Positions 9,917 through 19,615 of a stretch of DNA of 64,000 nucleotides are shown here, piece by piece (the first letter of the stretch is position 1; each line of letters opens with the position of its first letter). The notes beneath the pieces were generated by a model. It was not told the DNA's origin and made no database searches. It saw only the letters and a program-made list of their open reading frames with translations. The position numbers were made by a program, and so were the translations under genes. Source of the DNA: Xenorhabdus bovienii SS-2004 (GTDB lineage Bacteria; Pseudomonadota; Gammaproteobacteria; Enterobacterales; Enterobacteriaceae); assembly GCF_000027225.1 (NCBI RefSeq), contig NC_013892.1:1612001-1676000 (forward strand), written 5' to 3'.

Positions 9917-11782
9917 ATGAGCATTGATATAGCGAAATATCCAACATTGGCATTGGCGGAAACTCCCGAAGAACTTCGCCTGCTACCCAAAGACACTTTG
10001 CCAAAGTTATGCGACGAACTGCGTCAATTTTTGCTCAATAGTGTCAGTCGCTCCAGCGGTCACTTTGCTTCCGGCCTCGGCACTGTCGAATTAACAGTCG
10101 CACTTCATTATGTTTATAAAACACCGTTTGACAATTTAGTTTGGGATGTCGGTCATCAGGCCTATCCGCACAAAATATTGACCGGACGCCGTGATCACAT
10201 TAACACTATTCGTCAGAAAAATGGGCTCCACCCCTTCCCTTGGCGAGATGAAAGTGAATATGACACCCTGTGTGTCGGCCATTCATCCACTTCAATTAGT
10301 GCTGGATTGGGCATGGCCATTGCGGCAAAACATGAAGACAAAGGCCGCAAGACTGTCTGCGTCATTGGTGATGGAGCTATCACTGCTGGCATGGCTTTCG
10401 AAGCTATGAACCATGCAGGGGATATCGATCCCGATATGCTGGTTATCCTCAATGACAATGAAATGTCCATTTCTGAAAACGTTGGCGCTTTGAATAACCA
10501 TCTGGCGCATCTTCTTTCAGGCAAATTGTATACAACCCTGCGTGAAGGGGGCAAAAAAGTCTTTTCCAACTTGCCTCCCATCAAAGAGTTACTGAAGAAA
10601 ACCGAAGAACACCTCAAAGGCATGGTCGTTCCCGGAACTCTGTTCGAAGAGCTAGGGTTTAACTACATCGGCCCTGTCGATGGCCATGACGTATTGGCAC
10701 TGACCCAGACCCTGAAAAATATGCGTGAGCTGAAAGGGCCGCAATTCCTGCATATCATGACCAAAAAAGGCCGTGGTTATGCACCTGCGGAAAAAGATCC
10801 CATCGGTTGGCATGCTGTCCCCAAATTCGATCCGGCTACAGGTTCCTTGCCGAAAAGTTCAGATACCCGCCCGACATTTTCCAAGATCTTCGGTGATTGG
10901 CTATGTGAAGAAGCTGCCCATGATAAAAAACTGATGGCGATCACCCCTGCCATGCGGGAAGGCTCAGGTATGGTTCGTTTCTCCCGCGAATACCCTGAAC
11001 AATACTTTGACGTGGCTATTGCCGAACAACACTCGGTCACTTTTGCGGCAGGGCTGGCTATTGGTGGTTACAAACCGATTGTGGCAATTTACTCCACCTT
11101 CCTGCAACGTGCTTATGATCAGGTGATCCATGACGTCGCCATCCAGAATCTGCCCGTGCTGTTTGCCATCGATCGTGGCGGCATTGTCGGCGCGGACGGA
11201 CAGACCCATCAAGGTGCATTCGACCTCTCATTCCTGCGTTGTATCCCAAATATGGTGATCATGGCACCCAGTGATGAAAATGAGTGCCGTCAGATGCTGC
11301 ATACTGGCCATCACTATCAGGGCGGCCCGGTGGTTGTTCGTTATCCCCGAGGAACCGGAACAGGTGCTGAACTCCAGCCACTGGAAGCATTGCCAATCGG
11401 CAAAGGTATCGTTCGCCGTCAGGGAGAACGCATTGCCATCCTGAACTTCGGAACACTGCTACCAGACGCATTGCAATCCGCCGAAGCCTTGAACGCAACC
11501 GTTGTTGATATGCGCTTTATTAAACCACTGGATAACCAACTAGTGCTAGAAATAGCCGCCAGCCATGATATGTTGGTCACTCTGGAAGAAAACGCCATCA
11601 TGGGTGGAGCAGGCAGCGGTGTCAATGAACTGCTGATGCAAACAAGTCAGCCTGTTCCTGTATTAAACCTCGGTTTACCTGATCACTTTATCCCTCAGGG
11701 AACACAAGAAGAGATCCGAGCTGATTTAGGGTTAGATGCCAGAGGAATTCAACACGCTATCGAAAAATATCTGGCTAAATAA
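9917..11782 (+). CDS. dxs: 1-deoxy-D-xylulose-5-phosphate synthase
   Basis: Thiamin-diphosphate enzyme joining pyruvate and glyceraldehyde 3-phosphate, the first step of the MEP isoprenoid pathway. The 621-residue protein (E. coli 620) has the transketolase N-terminal half with [14 protein letters not shown] and the TPP motif [18 protein letters not shown], and the pyrimidine-binding half with the activating Glu in [14 protein letters not shown]. It follows ispA, but a gap of 196 bp suggests it may also have its own promoter. A hairpin with T tract follows the stop. Confidence 0.97.
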   Translation: MSIDIAKYPTLALAETPEELRLLPKDTLPKLCDELRQFLLNSVSRSSGHFASGLGTVELTVALHYVYKTPFDNLVWDVGHQAYPHKILTGRRDHINTIRQKNGLHPFPWRDESEYDTLCVGHSSTSISAGLGMAIAAKHEDKGRKTVCVIGDGAITAGMAFEAMNHAGDIDPDMLVILNDNEMSISENVGALNNHLAHLLSGKLYTTLREGGKKVFSNLPPIKELLKKTEEHLKGMVVPGTLFEELGFNYIGPVDGHDVLALTQTLKNMRELKGPQFLHIMTKKGRGYAPAEKDPIGWHAVPKFDPATGSLPKSSDTRPTFSKIFGDWLCEEAAHDKKLMAITPAMREGSGMVRFSREYPEQYFDVAIAEQHSVTFAAGLAIGGYKPIVAIYSTFLQRAYDQVIHDVAIQNLPVLFAIDRGGIVGADGQTHQGAFDLSFLRCIPNMVIMAPSDENECRQMLHTGHHYQGGPVVVRYPRGTGTGAELQPLEALPIGKGIVRRQGERIAILNFGTLLPDALQSAEALNATVVDMRFIKPLDNQLVLEIAASHDMLVTLEENAIMGGAGSGVNELLMQTSQPVPVLNLGLPDHFIPQGTQEEIRADLGLDARGIQHAIEKYLAK

Positions 11783-11787
11783 TCTTC

Positions 11788-11828
11788 AAAAAAGGATGTA
11801 TGCTCTTTGCAGCAACGCATCCTTTTTT
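11788..11828 (+). terminator. Intrinsic terminator after dxs
   Basis: AAAAAAGGATG (11788-11798) pairs with CATCCTTTTTT (11818-11828) a few bases after the dxs stop. This A-rich/GC-core/T-rich stem is a clear bidirectional-type terminator. The first ATG of the kamA-like frame (11800) lies inside its loop, which argues against that ATG being a natural start. Confidence 0.75.
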
Positions 11829-12534
11829 CTTCTGCTCTTTCCTTTCCCAATTCAAAATTTTTCAAAAAACTAATCAGTTATATCAATCTTCAGTGGAAGA
11901 AGTGATCCTGAGCGGTGGCGATCCCTTAATGCTGACAGATAACAAGCTGAATGAATCATTGGCCTCCATCCGGGAAATCCGCGATGACCTGCTAATCCGC
12001 ATTCATTCCCGCGCTTTGACCTTCAACCCTTACCGCATTACAGATGCTCTGATAGAAACATTGAAAAAATACCGCATCAATGCCTTCGGTGTTCATGTCT
12101 GTCATCCATTTGAACTCAGCGAAGAATTTCAAACTGCCGTTCGTCGCATCCAAAGTGCCGTACCGATTGTTTTTTCCAATATGCCTTTCCTACGTGGTAT
12201 CAATGATAACGAAAAAACACTCCACAAGCTGTTTATCGATCTGTATCGCATGGGCGTAAAACCCTACTATCTATATCACTTTATGCCTTTCTCACCAGGT
12301 TCTTCTGAATATAAAGCCTCGATCAACGATGCCATCTCTATCATGAGTAAACTCAAACGTCGCATTTCAAATATCGCCTTACCGGAATACGTTCTGCCGC
12401 ATATGAAAGGTAAATTTACTGTTCCTCTGTTTACTCATCCACAAGAGATGCCCTATTTTGAAACCCTCAATGGCAAACGTTATTACCGCTTTATCAACTG
12501 GCAAAACGAACAATGTGAATGGCTGGATAACTAA
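11800..12534 (+). pseudogene. Lysine 2,3-aminomutase-like (KamA family radical SAM) gene lacking its 5' third
   Basis: The last ~200 codons match the KamA family: VEEVILSGGDPLMLTDNKL, IRIHSRALTFNPYRIT, a conserved GINDNEKTLHKL segment, GVKPYYLYHF, and a MKGKFTVPL segment where the PLP-binding lysine sits in aminomutases. The first ~30 residues (from 11800) are low-complexity and unlike the family, and there is no CxxxCxxC motif for the radical-SAM [4Fe-4S] cluster. Only about 110 bp separate dxs from the homologous part, too little for the missing ~130 codons. It is most simply a 5'-truncated relic. A cluster-less protein with a new role is possible, since the frame is open and has AAGGA before ATG 11800. 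Confidence 0.72.
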
Positions 12535-12599
12535 GCGTTAGCTACTTTTCTCACTGTCCTATAAAAACGAATAAAGCTTATTTATTTTAAGGATGCCAA

Positions 12600-13973
12600 A
12601 TGAAACCAAACGCAATTTTGTTTGTTGATATTGATGATGCCGAAATCACGCGATATACCTATCGGGAACCGCACTTTACCGCAGCAAAAGAAATGGGGCT
12701 GCTTTGCCTGACCGCAGCACTACAAGGACGCCAGTATGCAGAACGTCTTTCCGCTGATAGTGACGAAGTTTTTTATGTAGAATCAATGACATTGAATGCC
12801 TTGCGGGATCTAGTCCACGATTTACTGGATACCTACAACCTGCGCGCTATTTTATGCCATGCAGGCCATGCCTCTGCCAGTGGGCAAGTCGGCTGTATTG
12901 TTGCCGAAATATGTCAGGAAATGGAGTTATCGCACTCTTCTTCCAATGCCATTGCCGTCTGTAACAATAAATACCTTATGCGTCAGATACTGAAAAAACA
13001 TGATATCCGTTCAGTACGCTATGCATTGTGCAATAACGAAGAGGAACTATCTTATCAAGCCAATATGATTGGCTACCCTTTAATAGCAAAACCTCCCTTT
13101 GGGGCGTGCTCAGTCTTTATCAAAAAATGTAACAACTGGGCTGAATTACAGGTTCATTACCAAACATTTACAGCCCACTACGAACATTCTAACTACACTG
13201 ATTTTATGGGTAACCAACAAGAATACGTGACGCCTAAAGGTGAAAAATACATTAGCATTCCAGGAAAAAGCCTGCTGTTGGAAGAATATATTGATGGTAT
13301 AGAAGGCACGATTGAGTGTGTCATTAACCAACACACTATATATCCAGTCTTGATCAATGAAAAATTGATTCTGACAGAGAAAAGCAACACCGTGCTGGAA
13401 AACCTACTCATTACTCCACCTGTATCATTTTCACCATCAGAACAGGAACAAATCAAAAACTACGCTATAGCTTGCCTTAATGCCGTTGGTTTAAACAATG
13501 CAATTGCTCACCTTGAATTTCGTATGACTTCCGAAGGCCCTGTCATTATTGAAATAAACCCACGGCTCGGAGGGCTGTTTGTCAACTCGGCTTTCCGTGA
13601 TCTTGCAGGCCTGAACCCTTATCAGCTTTATCTTTCTATCCTCATACAAGATCAAGAAGTTGATTTTCAACTTACCCAAGCTTGCAAACAAGTAGAACAA
13701 GCCACACAACATTACTCAATGATTGTTATGTATCCAGATACAAACGGTCATTTTAAAGGCATCGAAAACCTTCACTATCTCAAAAATCAGCCATGCATAC
13801 TCGAATGTGTATCTTATGCCAATGACTGCTATATCAACGCGGAAATTGAAGAACATTATCTGATTAAGTGCTGGGCAAAAGTCGAAGGAGCATCCCATGC
13901 CCATACGTTGCACAGCAATATGCTAGAAAACGTCAAACCCATCATTATTCCAGAATCTGATTTGATTTCATGA
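12600..13973 (+). CDS. ATP-grasp family carboxylate-amine ligase
   Basis: Predicted ATP-dependent ligase of the ATP-grasp superfamily, which activates a carboxylate as acyl phosphate and couples it to an amine; relatives make dipeptides, but the substrates here are unknown. The 457-residue protein has a pre-ATP-grasp domain (about 1-115), the NKYLMRQILKKHDI helix (123-136), K164 and the following glycine-containing loop KPPFGACS, a hinge-type LLEEYIDGIEGTIEC (226-240), and metal ligands E306 (HLEF), E318 and N320 (EINPR). AAGGA precedes ATG 12600. It is 66 bp after the kamA relic and 12 bp before the next gene, so it probably leads a three-gene operon. No carrier or condensation domain is nearby. 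Confidence 0.82.
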   Translation: MKPNAILFVDIDDAEITRYTYREPHFTAAKEMGLLCLTAALQGRQYAERLSADSDEVFYVESMTLNALRDLVHDLLDTYNLRAILCHAGHASASGQVGCIVAEICQEMELSHSSSNAIAVCNNKYLMRQILKKHDIRSVRYALCNNEEELSYQANMIGYPLIAKPPFGACSVFIKKCNNWAELQVHYQTFTAHYEHSNYTDFMGNQQEYVTPKGEKYISIPGKSLLLEEYIDGIEGTIECVINQHTIYPVLINEKLILTEKSNTVLENLLITPPVSFSPSEQEQIKNYAIACLNAVGLNNAIAHLEFRMTSEGPVIIEINPRLGGLFVNSAFRDLAGLNPYQLYLSILIQDQEVDFQLTQACKQVEQATQHYSMIVMYPDTNGHFKGIENLHYLKNQPCILECVSYANDCYINAEIEEHYLIKCWAKVEGASHAHTLHSNMLENVKPIIIPESDLIS

Positions 13974-13985
13974 GGCTGCTACACG

Positions 13986-14711
13986 ATGAACATTACGAAT
14001 ATCTCAGCAAATTTAATAAACGAACATTATTGCCATATTCCACATTTCAGTAAATTAATTTCCTGTGATTCAAAAGCAACTAAAACGTTTAAAAACCATT
14101 GGGATAATCTGGTTCTGGATCAGAATTTCAAAGACTATACCCACAGGGAGAGGCGTATTCTGCGTTACCACTATCGCCCCGGCATAGAAATCCCCTTTCA
14201 GCTCAATCAAGATACTGAATATCGATCATCAGTAACCTATGACATTGAATACAAAAAAGGTGCTAATCAACTCAGTTATGCTGAAGATACATTTATTAAC
14301 GATCCGATCATGCAGCATATTCTTTCAATGGATATTGCTATTTTAGGTGATCGATTAATAAAAGGTTGCCACTATTCGATTGATATTCATCAATTTCGTG
14401 TTAAAGCGTTTGCTGGGAAAGAAAGCCCAACGACTTCAGGTATTCATCAGGACGGACAGGATTGGATCTTTATGCATTTTATTCAAGGCCATAATATTGC
14501 ACCTGTTATTTCCGAGGTTCATGCAACCACAGATGAAACGCCTCCCTTGCTGCATACCGTGATGGAACAATTTCTAGAAACACTCGCAATAAATGACAGA
14601 CAACCTTATCATCGAGCAAGCAATATTCGACAAATATCTCCTACAATCACGGCATTTCGGGATCTGTTGCTGGTGACTTTCCGGCAATGCCCTGAACAAC
14701 AAGAGAGCTAA
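13986..14711 (+). CDS. Fe(II)/2-oxoglutarate-dependent oxygenase (2OG-Fe dioxygenase family, amino-acid hydroxylase type)
   Basis: The 241-residue protein resembles the 2OG-Fe_Oxy_2 family that includes free L-amino-acid hydroxylases such as isoleucine dioxygenase. The facial-triad core is in SGIHQDGQDWIFMHFIQGHNI: H154 and D156 as the HxD pair. The probable distal iron ligand is H209 (YHRAS), and R225 in FRDLLLVTF is placed to bind 2-oxoglutarate. It lies between the ATP-grasp ligase and the exporter with gaps of 12 and 2 bp, so it likely hydroxylates the ligase substrate or product. The exact amino acid cannot be told from sequence. Confidence 0.78.
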   Translation: MNITNISANLINEHYCHIPHFSKLISCDSKATKTFKNHWDNLVLDQNFKDYTHRERRILRYHYRPGIEIPFQLNQDTEYRSSVTYDIEYKKGANQLSYAEDTFINDPIMQHILSMDIAILGDRLIKGCHYSIDIHQFRVKAFAGKESPTTSGIHQDGQDWIFMHFIQGHNIAPVISEVHATTDETPPLLHTVMEQFLETLAINDRQPYHRASNIRQISPTITAFRDLLLVTFRQCPEQQES

Positions 14712-14713
14712 TA

Positions 14714-15940
14714 ATGTCAAGCCAGGAAAATAGTTTGAATTTGCGTTGGTCTGGCCTAAATGCCTTGCTGATCGTCAGTGCACGATTCGTATCTGATTTT
14801 GGCGCATTCCTGAATATGGTTGCGCTATCCACCTATGTTTACCTGCTTAGTGATAGCGTCATGCACGTCAGTATTTTTCTGGCCTGCCGTGTTGCCGGCG
14901 GGATCATTGCCAGCCTGATAGGTACTCCATTCTTCAGGCGATTTGCCGGACGCTGGCCACTGGTCTGTTTCGATTTATTGCGGGTCATTCTACTATCCCT
15001 GTTATTGGTGATACCAGCTTCACAGCAGTTACTGATCTTACCGATGATCGCTTTCGGCATTGGCTTAGGCAACTCGACGTTTGCCATCGGACTGAACAGC
15101 CAACTCCCTTACTGGGTACACGCTTCCCAACGCATATCAACCAACTCCTGGCTAACATCCGTCGCCGCCACGGGCGCAGTACTTGGCAGTTTGGTATCCG
15201 GTTTGTTGGTCGCCAGCAGTGGTTATGAAATAGTCTTTATCGTCAATATCATTACCTACCTGCTGGCCGCATTCTTGATTATGCCTTTGCGTTTCCTCAC
15301 CCATCCTGAACAGAAAACATCGCGGGAACGGGGTAACGAATGGCGTGAGTTAATCCGCGGCTTACGTTGTGCTCCGATGCTGGCAGGAATGCTGTTCCTC
15401 AGTTTGGCCGACACCCTCGGCAGCGCCGCCCATAACGTGGGATTTCCTGTCATTTCTAAGTTACTTACGCCAGATAACGCCAGTACCACAATGGGCTTAC
15501 TGCTGGCGACATGGGCGGTGGGAAAATTCAGTGGAGCGCGTCTGACCAGCTACCTGCTACGCAACCGCAATTTATTGAAGATGGAGAAACTCTTTTTTCT
15601 GGGCGTTGCGTTGATGTCGACCGGATTTATCCTTACTTTCCAACAAACCAGCCAGCTTTGGCTGCTCGTGTTTGCGGTCTGGGCAGGTATCGGAGACGGA
15701 ATAGCTGAAGTCAGCCTGATTTCACGGGCGCAAAGTGAACCGGAAAGTTTACGCTTGCCGATTTTCAGTTTGCTGACACTATTACAGATGACGGGCTTTG
15801 GGATAGGTATGTTGGTGGTGGCACCGTTTTACGTCTGGTATCCCCCTTCCATCGTGATCCTGATATTTCACGGTTTGCCGCTTACTGTGCTAGTTATCAT
15901 CCTAATCTGGATCCGGCGTTTTACTACAAATAAAGTGTAA
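14714..15940 (+). CDS. MFS transporter, probable product exporter
   Basis: A 408-residue major facilitator protein with about twelve hydrophobic helices. It begins 2 bp after the oxygenase stop and closes the operon. Its closest look is to MFS drug or metabolite exporters of biosynthetic clusters: an ARFVSDFGAFLNMVALSTYVY first helix and a TPFFRRFAGRWPLVCFDLLR loop resembling motif A. The natural inference is export of, and self-resistance to, the compound made by the two upstream enzymes. Substrate specificity is not visible. Confidence 0.8.
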   Translation: MSSQENSLNLRWSGLNALLIVSARFVSDFGAFLNMVALSTYVYLLSDSVMHVSIFLACRVAGGIIASLIGTPFFRRFAGRWPLVCFDLLRVILLSLLLVIPASQQLLILPMIAFGIGLGNSTFAIGLNSQLPYWVHASQRISTNSWLTSVAATGAVLGSLVSGLLVASSGYEIVFIVNIITYLLAAFLIMPLRFLTHPEQKTSRERGNEWRELIRGLRCAPMLAGMLFLSLADTLGSAAHNVGFPVISKLLTPDNASTTMGLLLATWAVGKFSGARLTSYLLRNRNLLKMEKLFFLGVALMSTGFILTFQQTSQLWLLVFAVWAGIGDGIAEVSLISRAQSEPESLRLPIFSLLTLLQMTGFGIGMLVVAPFYVWYPPSIVILIFHGLPLTVLVIILIWIRRFTTNKV

Positions 15941-16622
15941 GCCTCATTGTAGTTATCAATTTAAAAACCAGCACCGAAGTATTCTATATTGCTTTTCGCT
16001 GCTGGTTTTCCTCAATGAGGATAGACAACCCCGCCAGCTTGCCATCACCAACTGATTTAAGGGGGAAAGCATATCTGGCCACCCCAGCCTAATATATAGG
16101 TTATTAAATACGTGTAGAATCTCCAATTTCGTATAACGATGTTGCACTTGTATCATAATAATTATGGTGATCAGCTTATTATGTAAACTCACCTAAGTTT
16201 ATAATAAAGAAAATTACCTTTATAAGTTGAAGATAATTACATCCACCAAAACACAATTATAACATAAATAGATATTGTTAAAAATTACATCCCAATAATG
16301 CTAAAAACAAAATTCACGATACCACATAATCATTTACCAAAAATATAATCTACATATCATTAATATGAATTTTTCATTCTTAAGCATCGATACTCTATAA
16401 ATTTCGAGTTACAGTTAACAAAATATTTTTGGGAAATAAACTATTTTTCATTCAAGAAGTGATCTGCATTCCATTTTTACAATCCAATTCGAATTTTCTT
16501 TGCTTAATCCTTAATCACAATCTATTTATTGTTCAACAATACAAAATAATTAATTAACAATAATGGTAATTTAAACCAACAATATGACAACGTATTTCAT
16601 TTATTCAATGGGGAAATAAAGT
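15941..16622. other. 680-bp AT-rich intergenic region
   Basis: No convincing gene. The left part (15960-16100) has GC content nearer to coding DNA and a minus-strand frame ending ...EKQYRILRCWFLN with no start context, perhaps a repeat or gene relic. The right part is very AT-rich and probably holds the promoter of the DUF969 gene, which has GGGGAAATAAAGT directly before its ATG. Confidence 0.4.
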
Positions 16623-17351
16623 ATGCAGCAAGCCATCAATTTCTGGCCACTGATCGGGATTGCCGTCATTATGATCGGGTTTATCCTTCGTTTTAATCCT
16701 GTTTTGGTCGTAACGGTTGCAGGGCTAGTCACAGGGTTAGCCGCCCATATGCCAATCACCAAAATTCTGGAAAAACTTGGCTCCGGATTTCTTAATACCT
16801 TGAATCTACCACTGACTATTTTGCTCCCTTTAGTCATCATTGGCCTTCTAGAAAGGCATGGCTTAAAAGAACGCGCCCAACGCTCGATTGCCCATATCAA
16901 AACTGCCACAACTGGACGTTTACTGATTGTTTATCTGTTTATACGAGAAACTTCTGCCGCGCTAGGGCTGACCAGTTTAGGCGGCCATCCGCAAATGGTA
17001 CGTCCACTACTGGCACCAATGGCTGAAGGGGCGGCAGAGAACCAATATGGTCATTTGCCCGATCATATTCGCCACCGTATTCGCGCCATGTCCGCCGCAA
17101 CTGATAATACTGGGCTGTTCTTCGGGGAAGATATTTTTGTCGCCTTCGGTGCCATTATTTTTATGCACAATTTCATGCTGGAATCTGGTGGTATCCAGAC
17201 TGAACCTCTGCATATTGCCTTGTGGGGTATTCCTACCGCCATTTGTGCTTTCCTGATCCACTCGGTTCGGTTATATCGCCTTGATTACTATCTTGCCCGC
17301 GAAATTACTTCCCTGAATCATATGGAATTGACTAGCAAGGAGGCAAAATAA
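16623..17351 (+). CDS. DUF969 family membrane protein, probable pyroglutamate permease subunit
   Basis: A 242-residue integral membrane protein of the DUF969 family. Hydrophobic helices lie near residues 8-45, 60-82, 100-115 and 180-225, with family segments LLPLVIIGLLERHGL, TSLGGHPQMVRPL and AATDNTGLFFGEDIFVAFGAI. Genes for DUF969, DUF979 and pyroglutamyl peptidase recur together in bacteria, so transport of 5-oxoproline or of pyroglutamyl peptides has been inferred. The stop overlaps the next ATG by one base, meaning tight coupling. Function remains an inference from context. Confidence 0.85.
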   Translation: MQQAINFWPLIGIAVIMIGFILRFNPVLVVTVAGLVTGLAAHMPITKILEKLGSGFLNTLNLPLTILLPLVIIGLLERHGLKERAQRSIAHIKTATTGRLLIVYLFIRETSAALGLTSLGGHPQMVRPLLAPMAEGAAENQYGHLPDHIRHRIRAMSAATDNTGLFFGEDIFVAFGAIIFMHNFMLESGGIQTEPLHIALWGIPTAICAFLIHSVRLYRLDYYLAREITSLNHMELTSKEAK

Positions 17352-18367
17352 TGTTTCAGTTACAGTATCTCTACTATCTGGCGGGATTCATTTTGCTCGT
17401 TGTCGCCGTGATGTCGTGGCGCGATCGAGCCAATCCTCGACGTTTGACCACAGGCCTGTTCTGGGGGCTATATGGCCTCATCTTCCTGATAGGAAACTGG
17501 AGTTATCAATTGATGGCTATCTGGATAAGCGACGAAGATCAAGCCCAGAAAATCGTCCATATCAGTGTTGGTACGCTAGTGATTATCATAGCGTTATTGG
17601 CAGGATTTGGTGGAGTACGTTTGGGAAACTACCATCAGCCTACAACGGAACAAAAACAGAAAAGTGCAGAACGCCTCGGCAATCGGTTATTTTTGCCTGC
17701 CCTGCTCATTCCCGTTGTCACGATAGTGGGTGTCCTGCTGTTTAACCATATTCCGGGACTACAGCAAACCGTTTTCGGTGCAGACAATCATTCAACGTTG
17801 GTGACGTTATTTTCCATTGCCCTCGGTTGTCTGGCTGGGTTAATCATCGCATTGCGCATGACCAGAGAAAACATCATGCAACCGATACAGGAAACACGCC
17901 GTCTATTGGATTCTATCGGCTCCGTGTTTATTCTACCGCAAATTCTGGCAACCCTCGGATTACTGTTTACGGCAGCAGGCGTAGGCACCGTTATTTCTTA
18001 TCTGACTGAAAATTATCTGGCTGTCGATAATCGATTTATAGCGGTGATAGCCTATGTTCTCGGCATGGCTGTACTGACTATGATCATGGGAAATGCTTTC
18101 GCTGCCTTTCCTATTGTGACAGCCGGTATTGGTATTCCTATTTTGATCTTGCAACATGGCGGTAATCCAGCCGTAATGGCAGCCATCGGTATGTTTTCCG
18201 GTTATTGCGGTACACTGATGACACCCATGGCGGCAAATTTCAATCTCGTTCCCGCCGCCCTGCTGGAATTACCTGATCGCAACGCCGTAATCAAGGCTCA
18301 GATCCCCACCGGATGCACCTTAGTGCTTACTAATGTGTTTTTACTCTACTTTCTGATGTTCTTGTAA
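17351..18367 (+). CDS. DUF979 family membrane protein, partner of DUF969
   Basis: A 338-residue integral membrane protein with about nine hydrophobic helices, of the DUF979 family. Recognisable parts are [35 protein letters not shown], and the C-terminal [19 protein letters not shown] and [17 protein letters not shown], a Gly-rich helix pair typical of transport proteins. It overlaps the DUF969 gene by one base and ends 20 bp before pcp, so the three form one operon. The pair probably makes a two-component permease. Confidence 0.86.
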   Translation: MFQLQYLYYLAGFILLVVAVMSWRDRANPRRLTTGLFWGLYGLIFLIGNWSYQLMAIWISDEDQAQKIVHISVGTLVIIIALLAGFGGVRLGNYHQPTTEQKQKSAERLGNRLFLPALLIPVVTIVGVLLFNHIPGLQQTVFGADNHSTLVTLFSIALGCLAGLIIALRMTRENIMQPIQETRRLLDSIGSVFILPQILATLGLLFTAAGVGTVISYLTENYLAVDNRFIAVIAYVLGMAVLTMIMGNAFAAFPIVTAGIGIPILILQHGGNPAVMAAIGMFSGYCGTLMTPMAANFNLVPAALLELPDRNAVIKAQIPTGCTLVLTNVFLLYFLMFL

Positions 18368-18387
18368 AACAACAATACGAAACGATT

Positions 18388-19035
18388 ATGAAAACTATTT
18401 TAGTCACTGCTTTTGATCCTTTCGGTGGTGAAGCTATCAACCCATCGTGGGAAGCAATCAAACCATTACAAGGCAGCCAAGTTTTTGGTGCAAATATTGA
18501 GATTTGCCAGATTCCCTGCATTTTTGATACTTCTTTAGAACACCTTTATGCAGCCGTTGATAAGTATCAGCCTGAACTGGTGATTTCTGTCGGTCAAGCG
18601 GGCGGTAGGACGAATATCACCGTAGAGCGTGTCGCTATTAATATCAACGATGCCAGAATTCCTGATAATGCCGGCAATCAGCCGATTGATACCCCCGTTA
18701 TTGTTGATGGCCCTGCCGCCTATTTTTCTCGTCTGCCTATTAAGACAATGGTCAATGCATTAAATACAGCAGGTATTCCGGCGTCAGTTTCCCAAACTGC
18801 CGGAACCTTTGTGTGTAATCATGTTATGTATGGCTTATTACATTATCTGGCTCAGAATACTCCCTCTGTACGCGGGGGGTTTATTCACGTTCCTTATTTG
18901 CCAGAACAGGCGGTAAAAGATGGTAATCAATCAAGTATGACGCTGATGTTGATGACGTTGGCGTTGAAAATAGCCATTGAAACAGCCTGGAAAAATACAT
19001 CAGATATTGCTGTTACAGGTGGAGCTACTCACTAA
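18388..19035 (+). CDS. pcp: Pyroglutamyl-peptidase I (pyrrolidone-carboxylate peptidase)
   Basis: Cytosolic cysteine peptidase (family C15) that removes N-terminal pyroglutamate from peptides. The 215-residue protein begins with the family signature [20 protein letters not shown] and has all three catalytic residues in context: Glu in TVERVAINI, Cys in [12 protein letters not shown], and His in [12 protein letters not shown]. It is last in the DUF969-DUF979-pcp operon; together they suggest import of pyroglutamyl compounds followed by hydrolysis. It is convergent with pgpA. Confidence 0.97.
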   Translation: MKTILVTAFDPFGGEAINPSWEAIKPLQGSQVFGANIEICQIPCIFDTSLEHLYAAVDKYQPELVISVGQAGGRTNITVERVAININDARIPDNAGNQPIDTPVIVDGPAAYFSRLPIKTMVNALNTAGIPASVSQTAGTFVCNHVMYGLLHYLAQNTPSVRGGFIHVPYLPEQAVKDGNQSSMTLMLMTLALKIAIETAWKNTSDIAVTGGATH

Positions 19036-19068
19036 AAAAAGAGGTAGACTCGAGGCGATAAAAATAAA

Positions 19069-19092
19069 TTAGCCACTGAGTACAATGGCTAA
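19069..19092. terminator. Inverted repeat between convergent pcp and pgpA
   Basis: TTAGCCA (19069-19075) pairs with TGGCTAA (19086-19092), flanked by A-rich and T-rich sequence. A weak bidirectional terminator for the two converging genes. Confidence 0.5.
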
Positions 19093-19123
19093 TCAATTAT
19101 TAAACAACAATAAAAGTGAGAAT

Positions 19124-19615
19124 TCAGAAAGGTAATAATGGGTAGAAATTCAGCAACCAAATAACAATAACTGCGAAAATTGCCGCAATAATGTCATCCA
19201 GCATGATGCCGATTCCACCTTTGACATAGCGATCGAACCAGCGAATCGGCCATGGTTTCCACATATCGAAGATACGGAATACCACAAAAGCCACCAAAAC
19301 CCACTGCCAGTTGAGGACGGGAATCGCCATCAATGTGATCCATATGCCGATAAATTCATCCCAGACCACACAACCCGGATCTTCCACCTGCATAGCATCG
19401 GCTGCTTTCTGACAAATCACGCAGCCAATCACCGTTCCCAGCAGAATAACCAACCAAATGCCCCATTCAGGCAACTGCACCAACAACAACCAGAACGGAA
19501 TTGCCGCCAGTGAGCCCATCGTACCCGGCATAATCGGCGATAAACCGCTACCGAAACCCGTAGCCAACAAATGCCACGGATTCCGCATCCTTAAGCGGCG
19601 TTTTGCATCATCCAT
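19124..19615 (-). CDS. pgpA: Phosphatidylglycerophosphatase A
   Basis: Inner-membrane phosphatase that removes the phosphate from phosphatidylglycerophosphate to give phosphatidylglycerol. The 163-residue form starts [18 protein letters not shown] and keeps the conserved [28 protein letters not shown] (catalytic Asp/Glu) and [26 protein letters not shown] 19615 is preferred to the one at 19636, because GGAGGGAACTC stands just before it and it fits E. coli PgpA. It begins within a few bases of the thiL stop, so the genes are coupled. Confidence 0.93.
   Translation of the reverse strand: MDDAKRRLRMRNPWHLLATGFGSGLSPIMPGTMGSLAAIPFWLLLVQLPEWGIWLVILLGTVIGCVICQKAADAMQVEDPGCVVWDEFIGIWITLMAIPVLNWQWVLVAFVVFRIFDMWKPWPIRWFDRYVKGGIGIMLDDIIAAIFAVIVIWLLNFYPLLPF

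Noticed and set aside
10213..11625. Several minus-strand frames inside dxs
   Set aside because: Codon-bias shadows of dxs, which is complete on the plus strand.
15956..16192. Minus-strand frame of 78 residues after the MFS gene
   Set aside because: No ribosome site, odd composition, no recognisable domain; kept only as a note on the intergenic region.
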